Translations under genes and position numbers: made by a program
Part shown: positions 6,047 through 9,286 of the stretch, piece after piece
How the letters are laid out: every line of letters begins with the position of its first letter
How positions within the stretch are numbered: the stretch's first letter is position 1
Assembly (NCBI GenBank): GCA_035499415.1
Contig: DATJYV010000201.1
Location: forward strand, 1 to 9,286
Source: DATJYV01 sp035499415
GTDB lineage: Bacteria > Bacteroidota > Ignavibacteria > UBA10030
Direction of reading: 5' to 3'
DNA length: 9,286 nucleotides
Notes under the pieces: generated by a model
What the model was told of the DNA's origin: nothing
Databases searched by the model: none
The model's input: only the letters and a program-made list of their open reading frames with translations

Positions 6047-7282
6047 CTAATTCGTTCCCGTGCGGTCGTAGACCTCAAGCGCGCGTTTCAAAATCGCGAG
6101 CGACTTCCGGAGGTCATCGGCGTTGAGCATGAATGCCAGGCGCACCTCGTTCTTCCCCTTGCCGGGCGTCGCGTAAAAGCCCGGGCCGGGAGCCAGGAGC
6201 ACCGTCTCTTTCTGATACTCGAATTTTTCGATCAACCACTTCGAGAAGTTCTCCGCATCGTCCACCGGCAAGCCGATAACAATGTAGAACGCCCCTTCCG
6301 GCTTGTAATACCGGACTTCCGGAATGGTCCCCAACCCCTGGTACACCACGTCGCGCCGCTTGCGGAATTCATCGACAATGGGAGTCGTGTAGGGCAGCGG
6401 GTCGTTCAAAAGTGGTGCCACGGCAAACTGTTCGATCGTTGCGACGGAAAGGCGTGCCATGCCAAATTTCAGCGCCGCCTGGACCACGTCGTCGTTATGA
6501 CTTGCGAGGAGCCCGATTCGCGCTCCGCAGACGTTGAATCGCTTCGAACAGCTGTCGAGGAGTATCGCCTGACCCCGGACTTCGGGAAACTCCGTGATGC
6601 CGACGGCCTTCGTCTCATACGCGAACTCCCGGTATACTTCGTCGGAAAGAAGGAAGAGATTCCGCTCCACGGCAATGTCGACGAGGCGCTGCACTTCCTC
6701 GCGGGAGTAAATGGTCCCGGTCGGGTTCGACGGATTACAGAAAAGGATCGCGCGCGTTCGGGGGGTTACGGCCGCCTCGATCGTCTCCCGGGACGGAAGG
6801 TGAAATCCGTTTTCGATGCTCAGCGCGACCGCTTTGAGCTTGACGTTCGCCACCGAAGCGAACCCGTTGTAGTTCGTGTAGAATGGTTCGAAGACGATGA
6901 CTTCATCCCCGGCATCGCAAACCGCACACAGCGCGAAGATGATCGCTTCGGACCCGCCCGAGGTGACGATGAGTTCACGCTCATCGAAATCGATGCGATG
7001 CGTGCCGAGGTAGCGTTTCCACGCGGAGACCGCTTCGGGAATCCCGTTCGAAGGAGCATATGCGATCGTCTTGCGGTCGAACGATCGAATCGCCTGAAAG
7101 ACGGCGGGCGATGTCGGCAGGTCGGGCTGACCGATGTTCAGGTGATGGACGTGAACGCCCGTTTTCTTGCGTGCTTCGGCGATTGCGGAAAGCTTGCGGA
7201 TCGGCGAACCCTGAATCTCGGTTCCCCTGCGGGAAATCCGCAATATCCTCCCAATGTCGATTTCGTCCGTTGTCCGCATCAT
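6047..7282 (-). CDS. Class I/II PLP-dependent aminotransferase (AspC-like)
   Basis: 411 residues, usual length for fold-type I aminotransferases. Visible motifs: SPIRKLSAIAEARKK and LNIGQPDLPTSP near 26-59 (substrate-entry loop), SNGIPE at 78-83, TSGGSEAI at 107-114 (PLP phosphate), NPSNPTG at 183-189, D214 in SDEVY (pyridine nitrogen), the Schiff-base lysine K247 in SCSKRFNVCGARIG with R255, and the carboxylate-binding EVRLAF near the C-terminus. Substrate cannot be fixed from sequence; aspartate or another amino acid with 2-oxoglutarate is likely. Two consecutive ATGs occur at 7282 and 7279. GGAGGG directly abuts the first, so the second may be the start used. It lies 12 bp after the M16 stop and 2 bp before nuoG, so it is part of the same operon. 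It has no known role in complex I. Confidence 0.93.
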   Translation of the reverse strand: MMRTTDEIDIGRILRISRRGTEIQGSPIRKLSAIAEARKKTGVHVHHLNIGQPDLPTSPAVFQAIRSFDRKTIAYAPSNGIPEAVSAWKRYLGTHRIDFDERELIVTSGGSEAIIFALCAVCDAGDEVIVFEPFYTNYNGFASVANVKLKAVALSIENGFHLPSRETIEAAVTPRTRAILFCNPSNPTGTIYSREEVQRLVDIAVERNLFLLSDEVYREFAYETKAVGITEFPEVRGQAILLDSCSKRFNVCGARIGLLASHNDDVVQAALKFGMARLSVATIEQFAVAPLLNDPLPYTTPIVDEFRKRRDVVYQGLGTIPEVRYYKPEGAFYIVIGLPVDDAENFSKWLIEKFEYQKETVLLAPGPGFYATPGKGKNEVRLAFMLNADDLRKSLAILKRALEVYDRTGTN

Positions 7283-7288
7283 CCCTCC
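7283..7288 (-). promoter_or_regulatory. Ribosome-binding site that favours the second ATG of the aminotransferase
   Basis: GGAGGG on the minus strand touches the ATG at 7282. Measured from the GGAGG core, the gap is 1 nt to that ATG and 4 nt to the next ATG (7279). Usual spacing is about 5-9 nt, so initiation at 7279, removing one methionine, is the better fit. Confidence 0.6.
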
Positions 7289-7294
7289 GATGGC

Positions 7295-8608
7295 TCAGTT
7301 CCTGCCGTCAGGACGGAAAACAATCATGGAATACTTCTTCTCGTCGACGATGTCGTTCGCCAAGGCAAGCAGATCGTCCTCCGTGACCGCATCGATTTTC
7401 CGGATGATATCTTCGAGACTCGTCAGACTCCCGTAATACAATTCCGAACTTCCCAGCCGCATCATCCTGCTGGGGATGCTTTCGAGACTCAGCATCATGC
7501 TTCCCTTCAGCTGTTGCTTCGTCCGCTCCACCTCGGCTCTTGGGATTGACCGGGTTCGCAAGCGGAGGAGCTCCTTCCAGATCAGTTCAACACATTTCTC
7601 GACGTGTGTCTTGTCCGTTCCGATGTACGCACCGAACGTCCCCGTATCGCTCAGCATATTTACGAAGCTGTAGACCGAGTATGCAAATCCGTATTTCTCG
7701 CGGATATTCTGGAACAGCCGCGAGCTCATGCCGTCTCCGAGCAGGGCGTTCAGCAGCAGCATCGGATACCGGCGGTTACTTCGCGCGCCGACCGCAATCG
7801 TTCCCAAACATACGTGCGATTGCTGGATGGGCCGCTCAAGGTCCCGCGTTTCGCCTTCGGCCGCCTTTGGTTTCACGCGCTCTCCCGGAAGTCCTGCCGA
7901 TGGCTCCCGGTCCTCACCCCAGTACCGTCCGACCAGGTCGACAAGCTGCCGATGCCCGAGCCGGCCTGCCGCCGCGACAACGATTCGCGAAGATTGATAG
8001 TGCGAGCCGAGATAGCGATAGAGGTCTGCCCGCTTGAACGACCGAAGATCCTCCTGCTTCCCGATGACCGCATTGCCGAGCGGATGCTCGCCGAAGAGAG
8101 ATTTTTCCAGATAGTCATGGATGATGTCGTCGGGGTCATCCTCGGCGTTTTTCAGCTCCTCGATCACAACCTCTTTCTCTTTTTCCAGTTCCTTTTCCGG
8201 AAACGTCGGGTGTCGGAGCATGTCCGAAAGGACGTCGACGGCAAGTTCCGCGTGATCGTCGAGGACGCGCGCGTAGAAACAGGTGTGCTCCTTTCCGGTG
8301 AAGGCGTTCAGATATCCCCCCACCGATTCGATGCTCTGCGCTATCTTCCGCACGGAGCGTGTCTTTGTCCCCTTGAAGACCATGTGTTCGATGAAATGGG
8401 AGATTCCGCTTTCGGACGGCGCCTCGTCGCGGGATCCCGTATCCACCCAAACACCGATGGAGACGGATCGAACGTGGGGAATTTCTTCCGAGACAACGCG
8501 GATTCCCTCCGGAAGGACAGTCTTTTGATACAAGCCGGCGCTATGCGCCGACGGGGATGGGATGGGACGGGGAGTACTTCTCGGTTTGGGCAGTTTCTGC
8601 GGCTTCAA
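7295..8608 (-). CDS. M16-family zinc metallopeptidase (processing-peptidase type)
   Basis: 437 residues, typical of single-unit M16B peptidases, which cleave peptides or presequences in a clamshell chamber. The inverted zinc motif HFIEH occupies 71-75 with zinc ligands H71 and H75 and catalytic E74. The third ligand is in VVIEEL (E150/E151; family spacing favours E151). The second half carries GDGMSSRLFQNIREKYGFAYSVYS at 291-314, the conserved C-domain signature. The start codon is TTG at 8608, preceded by AAAGG. No upstream ATG or GTG is in frame before the promoter; TTG at codon 26 is an alternative. Residues 1-25 are Pro/Ser/Lys-rich, without a signal peptide, so the enzyme is probably cytoplasmic. 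It heads the operon with the aminotransferase and nuoGHI. Confidence 0.95.
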   Translation of the reverse strand: MKPQKLPKPRSTPRPIPSPSAHSAGLYQKTVLPEGIRVVSEEIPHVRSVSIGVWVDTGSRDEAPSESGISHFIEHMVFKGTKTRSVRKIAQSIESVGGYLNAFTGKEHTCFYARVLDDHAELAVDVLSDMLRHPTFPEKELEKEKEVVIEELKNAEDDPDDIIHDYLEKSLFGEHPLGNAVIGKQEDLRSFKRADLYRYLGSHYQSSRIVVAAAGRLGHRQLVDLVGRYWGEDREPSAGLPGERVKPKAAEGETRDLERPIQQSHVCLGTIAVGARSNRRYPMLLLNALLGDGMSSRLFQNIREKYGFAYSVYSFVNMLSDTGTFGAYIGTDKTHVEKCVELIWKELLRLRTRSIPRAEVERTKQQLKGSMMLSLESIPSRMMRLGSSELYYGSLTSLEDIIRKIDAVTEDDLLALANDIVDEKKYSMIVFRPDGRN

Positions 8609-8656
8609 AGGCCTTTCGTCGACAATAAGGGGTGAATGCCGGTCACGTCGTGAGAA

Positions 8657-8685
8657 AATGTAGCGGATTTTTCATGGAGAATCAA
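8657..8685 (-). promoter_or_regulatory. Candidate sigma70-type promoter of the M16-aminotransferase-nuoGHI operon
   Basis: On the minus strand TTGATT (8680-8685) and TACATT (8657-8662) are separated by exactly 17 bp. Each matches 4 of 6 positions of the sigma70 consensus. Predicted transcription start is near 8650, giving a leader of about 40 nt before the TTG start codon at 8608. The position directly upstream of the first gene in the tight cluster supports it; matches of this quality also arise by chance. Confidence 0.45.
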
Positions 8686-8885
8686 GGAACGCGGAAAAGC
8701 AAAGATATTTGGTGATTGGTTCGTTGGGCAAAGGTTGGGGGCAAACAGAAGTACGACACCACGAAATGTCAGTTTACCAAAGATTCGAAACGCGGAGTGA
8801 GTTATCGAAATCCACCGGTTCCTCTACCGCAACGGCACTTTGGCTTTGGGCAAAGAGAAACGAGCGCCGAAACTTCCGCCGGAGG

Positions 8886-8940
8886 CGCCTGCCCGCCTCT
8901 ATGAAATCCAACCGGCAGGCGGGGATGCGCTTCCAGCGCA
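8886..8940. repeat. GC-rich inverted repeat with alternative pairings, plus a small hairpin
   Basis: cgcctgcc (8886-8893) pairs exactly with ggcaggcg (8914-8921). The overlapping cccgcct (8892-8898) can instead pair with aggcggg (8917-8923). A separate hairpin, tgcgct-tcc-agcgca, occupies 8926-8940. Composition is much more GC-rich than the flanks. It looks like a dispersed intergenic palindrome, but with one copy in view that is inference. Neither strand has a T run after the stems, so terminator function is not supported. Confidence 0.55.
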
Positions 8941-9009
8941 AAACACACCTGCGAGCACAACCTCACACGATCCTGCCTGCGTGCCAAAAACACTTGCCCG
9001 CAATAGAAT

Positions 9010-9286
9010 TCAACGATCGTTTGTCATCGATCGAATTCGGGTGACGACCATATCGATTGCGACGGCGTTCTCGGCGCCTCGCGGGATGATGATGTCTGCC
9101 CAGTGCTTGCTCGGTTCGACGAACTCGAGGTGCATCGGCTTGACGGTACGGAGATACTGAGCGATGACTGAATCGAGAGACCGGCCGCGTTCGACGATGT
9201 CGCGGCGAATCCTGCGCACGAGCCGCTCATCCGCGTCGGTGTCCACAAAGATGCGGATGTCCATGAGTTCCCGGAGCGCCTTCTCC
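9010..9286 (-). CDS. udk: Uridine kinase (Udk), C-terminal part, cut by the window edge
   Basis: 92 complete or partial codons are visible, roughly the last 40-45% of a protein usually about 210 residues long. The frame stays open to the edge, reading EKALREL before MDIRIFVDTDADERL, so the methionine at 9264 is internal and not the start. The fragment matches the C-terminal half of uridine kinases: FVDTDADERLVRRIRRDIVERGRS (lid and substrate region), SVIAQYLRTVKPMHLEFVEPSKHWADIIIPRG and AIDMVVTRI. The enzyme phosphorylates uridine and cytidine to their monophosphates in pyrimidine salvage. The P-loop and N-terminus are outside the window. It points towards the M16 operon but lies 401 bp away, so a separate transcription unit is likely. 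Confidence 0.93.
   Translation of the reverse strand, partial: EKALRELMDIRIFVDTDADERLVRRIRRDIVERGRSLDSVIAQYLRTVKPMHLEFVEPSKHWADIIIPRGAENAVAIDMVVTRIRSMTNDR

Larger units (their letters stand above)
8609..9009. other. 401-bp intergenic region between udk and the M16 peptidase
   Basis: No convincing gene lies here. The open frames present (for example 8709-9044 on + and 8802-8993 on -) have no recognisable family and no good ribosome-binding site. The stretch near the M16 gene holds the candidate promoter. The middle (8860-8940) is GC-rich and full of small inverted repeats. The decamer ttgggcaaag occurs twice in direct orientation, at 8724-8733 and 8846-8855. I see no hairpin followed by T residues that would serve as a classical terminator for udk. 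Confidence 0.7.

Noticed and set aside
5013..6050. 345-codon + strand ORF
   Set aside because: It lies antisense to nuoG, whose iron-sulfur motifs prove the minus strand is coding. It has no domain or ribosome-binding site.
6497..7549. 350-codon + strand ORF
   Set aside because: It is antisense to the aminotransferase and the end of the M16 peptidase, both well supported.
7604..8635. 343-codon + strand ORF
   Set aside because: It is antisense to the M16 peptidase, which has a complete HxxEH site and C-domain signature.
8926..8940. Rho-independent terminator of udk
   Set aside because: The 6-bp stem is sound, but on the minus strand the T run comes before the stem and not after it.
8802..8993. 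63-codon minus-strand ORF in the udk-M16 gap
   Set aside because: It is a low-complexity reading of the GC-rich palindromic patch, with no ribosome-binding site and no recognisable family.

Overview
The window comes from a bacterial chromosome. Every gene I can support lies on the minus strand, so transcription runs from right to left. Coding DNA is moderately GC-rich, and several starts carry clear Shine-Dalgarno sequences. The gene content is a complex I fragment, an M16 processing-type peptidase, a YifB/ComM ATPase, and a 23S-IVP-type four-helix-bundle gene set in AT-rich 25-bp repeats. This would suit an uncultured FCB-type bacterium (Ignavibacteria-like or a neighbouring candidate phylum). 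That placement is inference; no rRNA or other marker is present to settle it.

Layout, in direction of transcription from the right edge. (1) The C-terminal part of uridine kinase (udk) enters from beyond the window (9286-9010). (2) A 401-bp non-coding gap follows, with a GC-rich inverted repeat and a plausible sigma70-type promoter. (3) A tight five-gene cluster runs from 8608 to 2810: M16 metallopeptidase (TTG start), class I/II PLP aminotransferase, nuoG, nuoH and nuoI. Gaps between these genes are 12, 2, 9 and 10 bp, so they very probably form one operon. nuoG, nuoH and nuoI encode the 2Fe-2S/4Fe-4S electron-input subunit, the quinone-site membrane subunit and the two-cluster connecting subunit of respiratory complex I. 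nuoE and nuoF are not upstream and nuoJ is not downstream, so the complex I genes are split in this genome. (4) yifB (comM family) follows after 130 bp with its own likely promoter. (5) The last ~1.1 kb is an AT-rich accessory island holding a four-helix-bundle gene of the 23S rRNA intervening-sequence family.

The island is the most unusual part. It has three modules. Each is built from forward copies of a unit with an exact 25-bp period, a short spacer, then reverse-oriented copies of a related unit. Module 1 (about 91-392) lies downstream of the four-helix-bundle gene. Modules 2 (817-979) and 3 (1021-1133) lie upstream of it, between it and yifB. Modules 2 and 3 share an 80-bp direct repeat with only 3 mismatches. 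That repeat extends into the 3' end of yifB and carries its last seven codons and stop, so a second copy of the yifB tail sits 154 bp away. The arrangement looks like a mobile or amplifying palindromic repeat family that travels with the four-helix-bundle gene. The structure is visible directly; the mobility is inference.
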